In this document: positions 10,901 through 20,160 of the stretch, one piece after another | Layout of the letters: each line of letters opens with the position of its first letter | Position numbering within the stretch: position 1 is the stretch's first letter | Assembly: GCF_900117425.1 (NCBI RefSeq) | Contig: NZ_FPEH01000015.1 | Location: 124,001 to 188,000, forward strand | Origin: Novosphingobium sp. NDB2Meth1 | Lineage (GTDB): Bacteria; Pseudomonadota; Alphaproteobacteria; Sphingomonadales; Sphingomonadaceae | DNA length: 64,000 bases | Direction: 5' to 3' | Position numbers and translations under genes: made by a program | The notes under the pieces: generated by a model | Told to the model about the DNA's origin: nothing | What the model saw: the letters and a program-made list of their open reading frames with translations, nothing else | Databases searched by the model: none

Positions 10901-11020
10901 ATGAGCGATGCGCGCTAGAACAACGCCGTCGCCGAAGCCGCGCATGATGTCGGCAAGGCTGCATCAAAGGCGGGCGACGCGGCGGAGAAGGCGGCTGACA
11001 AGACTGCACCGCAGAACTGA
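10901..11020 (+). pseudogene. Small alanine/lysine-rich ORF interrupted by an amber codon
   Basis: ATG at 10901, preceded by GGAAGGA-like purines, opens MSDAR, then meets TAG at 10916. The same frame continues for 33 more codons to TGA at 11020, encoding an Ala/Lys/Asp-rich amphipathic peptide (NNAVAEAAHDVGKAASKA and onward to DKTAPQN). A CAG-to-TAG change would explain it. It lies in the 367 bp gap between divergent genes, in which nothing else is evident. It could also be a chance open stretch. Confidence 0.4.
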
Positions 11021-11160
11021 CCGGATTTGTAAAACGCGCCGACAAATCGGCAGTGCGCGAGGCCGCGGCGGCACGTTTTCCTTGATTTCGGGCGCTTGGA
11101 TGCCTTCGGAGAGGTGTCAAGTTTACCGACGGTTTACGCCTTTGCGCGTATGTCTTCCGC

Positions 11161-12546
11161 ATGATCCGGCTGTTCAAACTCTACATCCCGAACGCGGTGT
11201 TCCTGCTGGCACTGCTGGATTTCGTTCTGCTGATCGCCTCGGGAGAGCTTGGCTGGTCGGTCCGCGCGCACCAGATCGGGATCGACAGCGGCGTGCTGGC
11301 CGACCGGTGGATGCCGCTGCTCATCTTTGCCGGCCTGGTCCAGCTGGCGATGATCGCGGTCGGGGTCTACGGATCGGACGCCCTGCGCTCGATGCGCTAT
11401 GCCACCGCGCGGCTGCTGGTGGCGATCAGCCTTGGCATCATTGCGCTCTCGGTCGTCTACTTCCTGCTGCCCGGCCACACCTTGTGGCGATCGAACCTGT
11501 TCTACGCGATGTTCATCGCAATGGTGCTGCTGGTGTTCATCCGCATCCTGCTCGGCGGCCTGCTCGGCACGGCGGTGTTCCGGCGGCGCGTGCTGGTGCT
11601 GGGGGCAGGCGACCGGGCGGAGCGGCTGCGCCAGCTCGGTGAGCGGATCGAGGCGGGTTTCGTCATCGTCGGCTTCATCGGCATGAGCGACAGCGCCCCG
11701 GTGATCAAGGAAGCGATCAACCGCAATGCGATCCACAACCTGACCCGCTATGTCGAGAACCTCGGCGTCAGCGAAGTGGTGCTCGCGCTGGAGGAGCGGC
11801 GCAATGCGCTGCCGCTGAAAGATCTGCTGCGGATCAAGACCACCGGTGTCCACGTCAACGATTTCTCGACGTTCATGGAGCGCGAGACGGGACGCGTCGA
11901 TCTCGACACGGTCAATCCCAGCTGGCTGATCTTTTCGGACGGGTTCTCGTCAGGCCGGATGATCTCGAGCGCGATGAAGCGCATTTTCGATATCTGCGCC
12001 AGCCTTGCGCTTCTGCTGCTGACCGCGCCTGTGATCGCGCTCTTCGCACTTCTGGTGAAGCTCGACAGCCGCGGCCCGGCCTTCTTCCGCCAGACCCGCG
12101 TCGGGCTCTATGGGCAGAATTTCAGCCTGATCAAGCTGCGTTCGATGCGCACCGATGCCGAGAAGGCGGGTGCGCAGTGGGCCGCCAAGGACGATCCGCG
12201 CGTGACCCGCGTCGGCCGCCTGATCCGCAAGTTGCGCATCGACGAGCTGCCGCAGGCGTGGACCGTGCTCAAGGGTGAGATGAGCTTTGTCGGCCCCCGT
12301 CCCGAGCGGCCGGAGTTCGTCTCCGACCTCGAGGAAAAGCTGCCCTACTACGCCGAGCGGCACATGGTGAAGCCGGGGATCACCGGCTGGGCGCAGATCA
12401 ACTATCCCTATGGCGCCTCGATCGAGGATTCGCGCCACAAGCTCGAATACGACCTCTACTATGCCAAGAATTACAGCCCGTTCCTCGACCTGCTGATCCT
12501 CCTCCAGACGCTGCGCGTGGTGCTCTGGAACGAAGGCGCACGCTGA
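11161..12546 (+). CDS. PEP-CTERM/exosortase-system sugar transferase (undecaprenyl-phosphate glycosyl-1-phosphate transferase)
   Basis: A 461-residue polyprenyl glycosylphosphotransferase of the WbaP/EpsB type that loads the first sugar phosphate onto undecaprenyl phosphate for an extracellular polysaccharide. Four N-terminal membrane segments (to about residue 140), a Rossmann-like middle domain ([13 protein letters not shown]), one further membrane helix near residue 285, and the C-terminal catalytic domain with [36 protein letters not shown] and [12 protein letters not shown]. It leads a unit with prsK and prsR, the layout expected of the TIGR03013 sugar transferase of PEP-CTERM systems. 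Confidence 0.9.
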   Translation: MIRLFKLYIPNAVFLLALLDFVLLIASGELGWSVRAHQIGIDSGVLADRWMPLLIFAGLVQLAMIAVGVYGSDALRSMRYATARLLVAISLGIIALSVVYFLLPGHTLWRSNLFYAMFIAMVLLVFIRILLGGLLGTAVFRRRVLVLGAGDRAERLRQLGERIEAGFVIVGFIGMSDSAPVIKEAINRNAIHNLTRYVENLGVSEVVLALEERRNALPLKDLLRIKTTGVHVNDFSTFMERETGRVDLDTVNPSWLIFSDGFSSGRMISSAMKRIFDICASLALLLLTAPVIALFALLVKLDSRGPAFFRQTRVGLYGQNFSLIKLRSMRTDAEKAGAQWAAKDDPRVTRVGRLIRKLRIDELPQAWTVLKGEMSFVGPRPERPEFVSDLEEKLPYYAERHMVKPGITGWAQINYPYGASIEDSRHKLEYDLYYAKNYSPFLDLLILLQTLRVVLWNEGAR

Positions 12547-12553
12547 GCAGGCC

Positions 12554-14695
12554 ATGCACAGCCCGCTCGAATGGACCGGCCTCAGCCAGTGGAGCAATCT
12601 CATCGCGGCGTTCGCGGCGATGCTGCTCACCGTGTGGCTGGTTGACCGGCACCGGCGAGGCAAAGAGACCAGCCGGGCGCTGATCGCGGCCCTGGCGTTG
12701 ACAACGGCCTGGTGTCTCCTCGCCTCCTCGTTCGGGCAGAACGTGGCGATCACGCAAGTCTTCGAGCTCATCCGCAACCTCGGCTGGCTGGGGATCGTCT
12801 ACTCGCTGTTCGCGCGCGACAATCGGCATACCAGCGTGGTGCAGGTGCGTCCGGTGCTGGCGGTACTTGCGATGGTCGAGCTGCTCCAGGTCGTGCTGCT
12901 CGTCCTGGCGATCCGCTTTGCCGGGATCGACTCCGCTGCCGCGATGATCTTCCAGCTTTCGGTGATGTTCCGCCTGCTGTTGACGACGGGCGCGCTGGTG
13001 CTGGTGCACAACCTCTATGTCGGCGCGATCAGCGGGCAGCGCGATGCCGTGCGCTGGACTGCGCTCGCGCTCGCGCTGATGTGGGGCTATGATCTCAATT
13101 TCTACACGATCGCCTATCTCGGGCATCTTATCCCGCAGGAAATGGTGGCGCTGCGGGGCCTGATCCAGATCGGCGTGGTTCTGCTGGTTTCGGTCGGGGC
13201 AATGCGCGGAGGCTCGGCGCTGCGGTTCTCGCCCAGCCGCTCGGTGGCGTTCCAGTCGCTTTCGCTGCTCGTGATCGGCGGTTACCTGATCCTGATGGTG
13301 GCGGCGGCCCAGTCGGTCGCATGGCTGGGCGGCGATGTCAGCCAGCTGGCGCAGCTGGGCTTTGCCTTTGCAACAACGGTGGTGATCCTCGCGCTGGTGC
13401 CATCGGGGCGGCTGCGCGGCTGGCTCAATGTGATGCTGGCCAAGCACTTCTTCCAGCACCGCTATGACTACCGCGCCGAATGGCTGCGCTTCACCCGCAC
13501 GATCGGCCGCGGCGGGCCGGGTGCTGCGCCGCTGCACGCGCGCGTGGTGCAGGCGCTGGCGGACATCACCGACAGCGCCAGCGGCCTCATGCTGATACCG
13601 GGCGAGGGCGGCGATCTCGTGCTGGCCGCGCGCTGGCAGTGGCCGACGGCCGAAGTGCCGGCTGAGGCAATGCCGGTGGAAACCGCGCAGTTCTTCGAGC
13701 GGCGCGGCTTCATCGTCGACCTGGATGAAGTGCGCGCCGGGACCGACCATGAAGGCGAGGCGGCGCTGATGCCGCGGTGGCTGGTTGAGGAAACCGGAGC
13801 CTGGGCGCTGGTTCCGCTCGTGCATTTCGACAGGCTGGTGGGGCTGGTCGTGCTCGGCCGCCCGCCGCTCGCACGCAAGCTCGATTGGGAGGACTTCGAC
13901 CTCCTGCGCGTCGTCGGCCAGCAGCTTGCAAGCTACATCGCCGAGCACAACGGGCAGAGCGCGCTGCTCGAGGCAAGCCGGTTCGACGAATTCAACCGCC
14001 GCATCGCTTTCGTGATGCACGACATCAAGAACCTCGCCAGCCAGCTCGCGCTGCTGGCGCGCAATGCCGAGCGCCATGCCGACAACCCGGCCTTCCGCAA
14101 GGACATGCTGGTGACGCTCACCAACTCGGCGGACAAGCTCAACGCGCTGCTGGCGCGGCTATCGCGTTACGGCGCTGGCGGCGTGCAGCGGCTGGAAGCG
14201 ATCGATGCGGCTGAAGTGATCGAAGCCGTCGCCGCGCGTTATCGCGAGGCCGGGGGCGAGTGCCCGGTCTATGCAACTCCGGGCCAGCCATGCCTCGTCA
14301 CGGCGAGCCGCGAGACGCTCGAACAAGTGCTCGCGCATCTCGTTCAGAACGCGATCGATGCCAGTCAGCCCGGCATGGCGGTGCTGCTCCAGACCCGGCT
14401 CGACGGCTTCAATGGCGTCATTGAGGTGGCCGACACCGGCAGCGGGATGAGCGCGGACTTCGTGCAGAGCCGGCTGTTCACGCCCTTCGTCTCGACCAAG
14501 GCGGGCGGCTTCGGCATCGGTGCATTCGAAGCGCGCGAATTGGTGCGGGCGATGAACGGGCGCCTTGAAGTGGAGAGCCGCGAGGGGCTCGGCAGCCGGT
14601 TCTCGGTGCGCCTGCCGCTGGTGGTGGCGACCGAACTCGAAACACATCCTGACGTTGCGTCAGACGACAAGCCCAGTGACAAGAAAGTGGCATGA
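12554..14695 (+). CDS. prsK: PEP-CTERM-system membrane histidine kinase PrsK
   Basis: A 713-residue sensor kinase. The first 280 residues hold about eight hydrophobic helices; a GAF-like domain follows (about 310-460). The phosphoacceptor lies in MHDIKNLASQLALLARNAE, and the ATPase domain has the N box (LVQNAIDASQ), G1 (VADTGSGM) and a shortened G2 (TKAGGFGIGAFEA). This composition is that of PrsK, which pairs with PrsR to control exosortase-sorted proteins and polysaccharide genes. It starts 8 nt after the sugar transferase and overlaps prsR by 4 nt. Confidence 0.92.
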   Translation: MHSPLEWTGLSQWSNLIAAFAAMLLTVWLVDRHRRGKETSRALIAALALTTAWCLLASSFGQNVAITQVFELIRNLGWLGIVYSLFARDNRHTSVVQVRPVLAVLAMVELLQVVLLVLAIRFAGIDSAAAMIFQLSVMFRLLLTTGALVLVHNLYVGAISGQRDAVRWTALALALMWGYDLNFYTIAYLGHLIPQEMVALRGLIQIGVVLLVSVGAMRGGSALRFSPSRSVAFQSLSLLVIGGYLILMVAAAQSVAWLGGDVSQLAQLGFAFATTVVILALVPSGRLRGWLNVMLAKHFFQHRYDYRAEWLRFTRTIGRGGPGAAPLHARVVQALADITDSASGLMLIPGEGGDLVLAARWQWPTAEVPAEAMPVETAQFFERRGFIVDLDEVRAGTDHEGEAALMPRWLVEETGAWALVPLVHFDRLVGLVVLGRPPLARKLDWEDFDLLRVVGQQLASYIAEHNGQSALLEASRFDEFNRRIAFVMHDIKNLASQLALLARNAERHADNPAFRKDMLVTLTNSADKLNALLARLSRYGAGGVQRLEAIDAAEVIEAVAARYREAGGECPVYATPGQPCLVTASRETLEQVLAHLVQNAIDASQPGMAVLLQTRLDGFNGVIEVADTGSGMSADFVQSRLFTPFVSTKAGGFGIGAFEARELVRAMNGRLEVESREGLGSRFSVRLPLVVATELETHPDVASDDKPSDKKVA

Positions 14696-16083
14696 TGATC
14701 CAGGACCGCCCCCCGGCGCCCGCGAAGGCGCTCCCCAAGCTCCTCATCGTCGAGGATGATCCGGGCCTGCAGGCGCAGCTCAAATGGGCCTACGAGGATT
14801 TCGAGGTGCTCATCGCGGGCGACCGCCAGACCGCGCTCGCGCTGCTGCGGTCGGAAGAGCCGGCGGTGGTGACGCTTGACCTCGGCCTGCCGCCCGATCC
14901 GGATGGCACCAGCGAAGGCTTTGCCGTGCTCGATGCGATCATGGCGCTGAAGCCCGATACCAAAGTGATCGTCGCCAGCGGCCATGGTGCACGGGAAAGC
15001 GCCCTCAGGGCGATCCAGCAGGGCGCCTATGATTTCTACGCCAAACCGGTCGATATCGATGCGCTGGGCCTGATCGTGCGCCGCGCGCTGCATCTCCACA
15101 AGATCGAGGCGGAGAACCGCCAGCTTGCCGAGCGGGCGCCCGAAGGCAACAAGGTGCTGGGCCGGATGATCACCGGTGCGCCGGAAATGGTGAAGGTCGC
15201 GCGCACGATCGAACGCGTGGCGGGCACCAATGTCTCGGTAATGCTGCTGGGCGCGAGCGGGACCGGCAAGGAACTCCTTGCGCGCGGGCTGCATGAGGCG
15301 AGCCCGCGGCGACAGGGTGCGTTCGTTGCGATCAACTGCGCGGCGATCCCGGAAAACCTGCTCGAAAGCGAGCTGTTTGGCCACGAGAAAGGCGCGTTCA
15401 CCGGCGCGGTCAAGACCACCGAGGGCAAGATCGAGCAGGCGAGCGGCGGCACGCTGTTCCTCGACGAAGTGGGCGACATTCCCTTCCCGCTGCAGGTCAA
15501 GCTGCTGCGCTTCCTGCAGGAGCGCACGATCGAACGCATCGGCGGGCGGCGTTCGATCGAAGTCGATACGCGCATCGTCTGCGCGACGCACCAGAACCTC
15601 GAGGCGATGATCACTGACGGTCGGTTCCGTGAGGACTTGTTCTACCGCCTTGCCGAGATCGTGATCCGCATCCCGAGCCTCGCCGAGCGGCCGGGCGATG
15701 CAGCGCTGCTGGCCAAGGCCTTCCTCACGCGGTTTGCCGCCGAGATGAACCCCTCGGTCAAGGGCTTCGCGCCCGATGCACTGGCCGCCATCGACGCGTG
15801 GACCTGGCCCGGCAACGTGCGCGAACTCGAGAACCGGGTGAAGCGCGCGGTGATCATGGCCGATGGCAAGCTCGTCTCCGCGAGCGACCTCGACCTTGCC
15901 GAGCCGGGCGAGGACGAGGCCAACCCGCTCAACCTCAAGTCCGCGCGCGAGGCGACCGACCGCAAGATGATCCGGCATGCTCTGGCGCGCAGCGAGGGCA
16001 ATATCTCGAACACGGCGCGCCTGCTGGGGATCAGCAGGCCGACGCTCTATGATCTCCTCAAGCAGTACGACCTCCAGCACTAA
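14692..16083 (+). CDS. prsR: PEP-CTERM-box sigma-54 response regulator PrsR
   Basis: A 463-residue NtrC-type activator. Receiver domain 15-135 with the phosphorylatable Asp in VTLDLGLPPD; AAA+ domain with Walker A (GASGTGKE), the sigma-54 contact GAFTGA, and Walker B (GGTLFLDEVGD); C-terminal Fis-type helix-turn-helix (NISNTARLLGISRPTLYDLLK). Partner of PrsK with a 4 nt overlap. Known PrsR targets carry sigma-54 promoters; I found no convincing -24/-12 site in this window. Confidence 0.95.
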   Translation: MMIQDRPPAPAKALPKLLIVEDDPGLQAQLKWAYEDFEVLIAGDRQTALALLRSEEPAVVTLDLGLPPDPDGTSEGFAVLDAIMALKPDTKVIVASGHGARESALRAIQQGAYDFYAKPVDIDALGLIVRRALHLHKIEAENRQLAERAPEGNKVLGRMITGAPEMVKVARTIERVAGTNVSVMLLGASGTGKELLARGLHEASPRRQGAFVAINCAAIPENLLESELFGHEKGAFTGAVKTTEGKIEQASGGTLFLDEVGDIPFPLQVKLLRFLQERTIERIGGRRSIEVDTRIVCATHQNLEAMITDGRFREDLFYRLAEIVIRIPSLAERPGDAALLAKAFLTRFAAEMNPSVKGFAPDALAAIDAWTWPGNVRELENRVKRAVIMADGKLVSASDLDLAEPGEDEANPLNLKSAREATDRKMIRHALARSEGNISNTARLLGISRPTLYDLLKQYDLQH

Positions 16084-16119
16084 GCGGGCATGCAGTTTGC
16101 CGGTCTCATGCCCCAAGTT

Positions 16120-16196
16120 CCGCTCATGCTGAGCTTGTCGAAGCATGCCTGCACAGCGGTTGCGCGGGCACCCTTCGGCAGGCTCAGGGTGAGCGG
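16120..16196. repeat. Sphingomonad-type inverted repeat, copy 3, at the 5' end of the TPR gene
   Basis: A 77 bp copy of the palindrome with arm variants exchanged (the GCATG form on the left, the AGGGTG form on the right), so the orientation is inverted relative to the other copies. Its right end overlaps the likely GTG start of the next gene at 16189, so the element touches or forms the translation start. Confidence 0.82.
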
Positions 16197-17778
16197 TGTG
16201 GGGGGACGCGGTATTCTTGTGGTTGCGGTGGGCGTGCTGCTGCTGGCGGGCCCGGCCGTCGGCGCCTCGCGGCTCGACGATCTGCGTGCCAAGGCGCAGG
16301 CGGCGATCGAGCGGCGCGATCCGGTCTCGGCCGAAGTCATGCTGCGCGCGGCAATCAAGAACGGTGCGCGCGAAGACGAACTGCGCGCGCATCTGGGCGA
16401 GGCGCTGCTGGCCGAGGGCGACCGGGCGGAAGCGCGCAAGGTGCTCGAAGGCGGAAGCTTTGCTCCCGGCACCGAAGCGCTCGGCTGGCGTGTGCGTGGC
16501 CAGATTGCGCTGGCCGAGGGCAATCTGCGCGGTGCGGCGAATGCCTTTGATGCGGCGCTGAGGGCCAATTCCAAAGATTCCGACCTCTGGGTCGCGATTG
16601 CCGCGCTGCGTTTCTCGGGCGGGGAACAGCTGCAATCGATCGAGGCTGCGGACCGCGCCGTCGCGCTCGATCCGAAGAATGCCCGAGCGCTCGCCTTCCG
16701 GGGCCTGCTGATCCGCGAGCAGTATGGCCTCGCCGCCGCGCTGCCATGGTTCGAGGCGGGGCTCAAGGTGCGGCCTGATGATCCGGCGCTGCTCGGCGAA
16801 TATGCCGCGACGCTGGGCGACATGGGTGACTACCGCGCGATGCTGATCGTCTGCCGCAAGCTGGCGCAGGTCGATCCCAAGAACCCGCGTCCGGCGTTCC
16901 TGCAGGCGGTGCTGGCGGCGCGGGCCGGGCAGACCGACCTGGCGCGCACGATCCTGCAGCGCACCGGCAATGCCTTCCGCGACATGCCGGCGGCGATCCT
17001 GCTGACGGGCGTGCTCGAATACCGCGCGGGGAACACCAACGTGGCGGTCGAACAGTTCGACCGGCTGGTGCGGCTGCAGCCCGACAATCTGGAGGCGCGG
17101 CAGATCCTGCTGCGCGCGATGGCGCGGCAAGGGAGCGACCAGCCGCTGGTAGCCCGGTTCGACGGCGACGCCGACAGGGCCTTCGCGGTGCCCTATACGC
17201 TGCGGCTGGTCGGCCAGAGCTGGCGGCGGCTGGGCAACAAGGCGCGGGCCGATGCGCTGTTTGCCCGTGCTGCCCATCCCATGGCGCATGGCCCGGTGCC
17301 GCTGCCGACGCAGTTCAGCGCGTCCGTGCTGGGCGCGGCCTATATTGACGCGCCGGGTCAGGCGCAGACGACAGTGCCCTATATCCGCGCGCTGCTGAAG
17401 GAAGGACGCAAGGACGAGGCGCAGGCTGCTGCAGACCGTTTGCGCGATGCCAATCCCGGCGCGGCGGAAGCGCACCTGCTGGCCGGGGATGTGCGCACCA
17501 TGCGCGGCGACATGGCGGGCGCCCTGGCCGACTATCAGAACGGCGCATCGATCCGCTTCAACGAGCAGGTGCTGCGGCGGATGGACGCCACACTACGGGC
17601 GCTCGGCCGCATCAGCGACGCTGATTCCATGACCTCGCGCTATCTCGCGCAGAACCCGCAGAGCGTGCTGGCGATGAAGCTGCTGGCCGCCTCGTGGGCC
17701 AAAGGGCCGCGACGGGATGCTTATGTTGCCGTGTCGCGCGCACTCGCAGCGCGCGGTCAGCCCGAAGCGGTGCAATAA
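16189..17778 (+). CDS. Exported tetratricopeptide-repeat protein next to PrsKR
   Basis: A protein of about 529 residues with a signal peptide-like start (GILVVAVGVLLLAGPAVGA) followed by TPR-like helical repeats over most of its length (for example GWRVRGQIALAEGNLRGAANAFDAAL and AVLAARAGQTDLARTILQR). Its position suggests a PrsT-like scaffold of the PEP-CTERM system, but it is shorter than classical PrsT and lacks a clear lipobox. The start is uncertain: the frame is open from ATG 16090 through the repeat element, and GTG 16189 or 16198 also fit. No strong ribosome site is seen at any of them. Confidence 0.75.
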   Translation: MSGVGGRGILVVAVGVLLLAGPAVGASRLDDLRAKAQAAIERRDPVSAEVMLRAAIKNGAREDELRAHLGEALLAEGDRAEARKVLEGGSFAPGTEALGWRVRGQIALAEGNLRGAANAFDAALRANSKDSDLWVAIAALRFSGGEQLQSIEAADRAVALDPKNARALAFRGLLIREQYGLAAALPWFEAGLKVRPDDPALLGEYAATLGDMGDYRAMLIVCRKLAQVDPKNPRPAFLQAVLAARAGQTDLARTILQRTGNAFRDMPAAILLTGVLEYRAGNTNVAVEQFDRLVRLQPDNLEARQILLRAMARQGSDQPLVARFDGDADRAFAVPYTLRLVGQSWRRLGNKARADALFARAAHPMAHGPVPLPTQFSASVLGAAYIDAPGQAQTTVPYIRALLKEGRKDEAQAAADRLRDANPGAAEAHLLAGDVRTMRGDMAGALADYQNGASIRFNEQVLRRMDATLRALGRISDADSMTSRYLAQNPQSVLAMKLLAASWAKGPRRDAYVAVSRALAARGQPEAVQ

Positions 17779-17817
17779 GGCTCGACAGCGGCGCGATCGC
17801 GCGGCAAACCTCGTTTC

Positions 17818-17829
17818 AACCGATCGGTT
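17818..17829. promoter_or_regulatory. Perfect palindrome, probable TetR-family operator
   Basis: AACCGATCGGTT, a perfect 12 bp palindrome 20 bp before the ATG of the CoA-transferase gene. Palindromes of the ACCGNNCGGT kind are typical of TetR-family operators on acyl-CoA metabolism genes. The regulator is not in this window. Confidence 0.5.
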
Positions 17830-17848
17830 AAAACATAAGGGGTGAGAG

Positions 17849-18916
17849 ATGGCTGGTGCGCTGGAAGGTCTGACGGTTCTCGAGTTTGCGGGCATCGGCC
17901 CCGGTCCCTTCGCCTGCATGATGCTGGCCGACCACGGCGCCAAGGTCATCCGCATCGACCGTCCCGGCAAGCCCGGCCGCACCGGCGATGCCGGCAACCG
18001 CGACATCCTGAACCGCAACCGCATGCGGATCGAGCTCGACCTCAAGGATCCCGCCTCGATTGCCCGCATCCGCGAGCTGGTGAAGACCGCCGACGCACTG
18101 ATCGAAGGCTACCGCCCGGGCGTGATGGAGCGGCTCGGGCTCGGGCCGGACGTGCTGCTCGCCGACAATCCGCGCCTTGTCTATGGCCGCATGACCGGCT
18201 GGGGACAGGATGGCCCGATGGCGCCGCTGGCTGGGCATGACATCAATTACATCGCGCTGGCTGGCGCGCTGCACACTTATGGCGCGGCGGGCGGCAAGCC
18301 GCAGTTCCCGGTCAACGCGGTGGGCGATTTCGGCGGCGGCGGCATGGTCATGGCGTTCGGCGTGCTGGCGGGCGTGCTTTCGGCCCAGCGCACCGGCAAG
18401 GGGCAGGTGATCGACTGCGCGATGGTCGATGGCGCGGCGGTGCTTTCAGCGATGACCTGGACGTTCTTCGGCAACGGCCAGTGGAAGGATGAGCGCGGGG
18501 TCAACTTGCTCGACGGCGGCGCCCACTTCTATGACACGTACGAAACGAGCGACGGCAAGTGGATCGCGCTGGGTTCAATCGAGCCGCAATTCTACGCGCT
18601 GCTGATGGAGAAGTCGGGGCTTGGCGCCGATCCCGCGATGGCGGCGCAGCACGATCAGTCACAGTGGCCCGCGCTCAAGGCCAAGGTCGCGGGGCTGATC
18701 AAGACCAAGACGCGCGCCGAGTGGGAAGCGATCATGGACGGCACCGACATCTGCTTCGCGCCCGTCCTCAGCCTCAAGGAAGCGCCACATCACCCGCACA
18801 ACGCGGCGCGCGGCACCTTCGTGGAGGATGGCGGGATGACGATGCCCGCGCCCGCGCCGCGCTTCCTCGGCACGCCTGCGCCTGCGCCGAAGCTGGCGTC
18901 CGTGCCGCTCGATTGA
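17849..18916 (+). CDS. CaiB/BaiF family CoA-transferase (alpha-methylacyl-CoA racemase-like)
   Basis: A 355-residue class III CoA-transferase-family enzyme. Landmarks: LEFAGIGPGPFACMMLADHGA, the VIRIDRP segment, EGYRPGVMERLGLGP, and the active-site region GHDINYIALAGAL with the catalytic Asp of this family. The overall match is closest to alpha-methylacyl-CoA racemases, which epimerise 2-methylacyl-CoA thioesters before beta-oxidation. A GGGGTGAGAG ribosome site precedes ATG 17849. Regulation by the upstream palindrome is inferred. Confidence 0.9.
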   Translation: MAGALEGLTVLEFAGIGPGPFACMMLADHGAKVIRIDRPGKPGRTGDAGNRDILNRNRMRIELDLKDPASIARIRELVKTADALIEGYRPGVMERLGLGPDVLLADNPRLVYGRMTGWGQDGPMAPLAGHDINYIALAGALHTYGAAGGKPQFPVNAVGDFGGGGMVMAFGVLAGVLSAQRTGKGQVIDCAMVDGAAVLSAMTWTFFGNGQWKDERGVNLLDGGAHFYDTYETSDGKWIALGSIEPQFYALLMEKSGLGADPAMAAQHDQSQWPALKAKVAGLIKTKTRAEWEAIMDGTDICFAPVLSLKEAPHHPHNAARGTFVEDGGMTMPAPAPRFLGTPAPAPKLASVPLD

Positions 18917-18944
18917 GGGGCGGAACCTCGGACAGGTCCCAAGT

Positions 18945-19020
18945 CCGCTCACCCTGAGCCTGTCGAAGGGTGGTGGCGCGACCGCCGGGCATAATGCTTC
19001 GACAAGCTCAGCATGAGCGG
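18945..19020. repeat. Sphingomonad-type inverted repeat, copy 4
   Basis: A 76 bp palindrome with the same arms as copies 1 and 2 (CCGCTCACCCTGAGCCTGTC on the left, ending GCATGAGCGG on the right). It lies between two convergent genes, as copies 1 and 2 do. Confidence 0.85.
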
Positions 19021-19048
19021 GTTTGGGGGGAGTGCATTCGAAGGCGGC

Positions 19049-20116
19049 TCACTCCGCCCGCAGAGCTTCCTCGATCTCGCTATCGGGGAAGCGGCGCTTG
19101 TGGCGGACCGACCACAACAGCGAGAGGCCGATGAGCACCGCGCCGATGAGGCCCGTGACGGTCTCCGGAATCTCCACATGCGCCGAGATCAGCATGATCG
19201 CGGCCAGCGCCACGATCGCCCAGAATGCGCCGTGTTCGAGGTAGCGATATTCCGACAGCGTACCGTTGCGCACAAGCATGAGCGTCAGCGACCGCACGAA
19301 CATCGCACCGATGGAAAGACCGAGTGCGATGACAACCATGTTGTTGGAAAGCGCAAACGCCCCGATCACTCCGTCAAAGCTGAACGAGGCATCGAGCACG
19401 TTGAGATAGAGGAACCCGCCAAGGCCCGAGCGGACGACCTGCCCGGCCGCCTTCTGCGCCGCTTCCTGCATTTCCAGCAGCGTGCCGATGGCTTCCACCG
19501 CGATGAACGTCACGATCCCCAGCGCGCCCGCGCCGAGGAACGTCAGCGCCTCGTCCGCCGGGAGCAGCAGCGACACGCCGTAAAGCGCGAAGAGCAGGAT
19601 CGCGATTTCCGCCGCCTTGATATCGGCAAACCGCGCCAGCACGCGCTCGATGCCGGTGATCCAGTGCACGTCCTTTTCGCCATCGAAGAAGAACGAAAGG
19701 CCGACCATCGCCAGGAACGCTCCACCAAAACCTGCGATGCCGACATGTGCGCTGGAAACAATGGCTTCATAGCGCGCCGGCTCGGTGAGCGAGATGCGCA
19801 GCGCGTCCATCGGCCCCATGCCCGCCGCAATCGCGACAATGGCGAGCGGGAACACGATGCGCATGCCGAACACCGCGATCACCATGCCCCACGTCAGGAA
19901 CCGGCGCTGCCAGATCTCGTCCATCTCGCGCAGCACGACGGCGTTCACCACCGCGTTGTCGAACGAGAGCGAGACCTCGAGCACCGAGAGCATCACCACG
20001 ATCCACAGAACGCTGAGGGTCGCGGGCAACGATGCGGTCTGGAACCAGCCGTAGACGGCCGCCAGCGCAAGGCAGACAAGCGTGAAGGCGATCGAACCGC
20101 CGAAGTTCTTGAGCAA
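19049..20116 (-). CDS. DUF475 (TerC-like) integral membrane protein
   Basis: A 355-residue protein with about nine hydrophobic helices and the conserved acidic membrane motifs of DUF475/TerC-type proteins: SVLEVSLSFDNAVVNA near residue 45 and NVLDASFSFDGVIGAF near residue 225. Relatives are linked to metal-ion or tellurite handling; the substrate is unknown. The TTG at 20116 is chosen because family members begin at this hydrophobic N-terminus and no ATG or GTG fits. It lies 44 nt after panB. Confidence 0.82.
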   Translation of the reverse strand: MLKNFGGSIAFTLVCLALAAVYGWFQTASLPATLSVLWIVVMLSVLEVSLSFDNAVVNAVVLREMDEIWQRRFLTWGMVIAVFGMRIVFPLAIVAIAAGMGPMDALRISLTEPARYEAIVSSAHVGIAGFGGAFLAMVGLSFFFDGEKDVHWITGIERVLARFADIKAAEIAILLFALYGVSLLLPADEALTFLGAGALGIVTFIAVEAIGTLLEMQEAAQKAAGQVVRSGLGGFLYLNVLDASFSFDGVIGAFALSNNMVVIALGLSIGAMFVRSLTLMLVRNGTLSEYRYLEHGAFWAIVALAAIMLISAHVEIPETVTGLIGAVLIGLSLLWSVRHKRRFPDSEIEEALRAE

Positions 20117-20160
20117 GTTGTGGTCCCGTGGTGGCCAGGTGATACCGGCCGGTTCGTCCC

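Noticed and set aside
11060..11110. A possible sigma-54 promoter (GGCACG-like) before the sugar transferase gene
   Set aside because: The -24 GG has no GC at the required 10 bp distance (TT instead).
14365..17475. A very long open frame on the minus strand opposite prsK, prsR and the TPR gene
   Set aside because: It is the antisense shadow of three well-supported genes; the high GC content keeps stop codons rare in the complementary frame, and the product has no recognisable domain.
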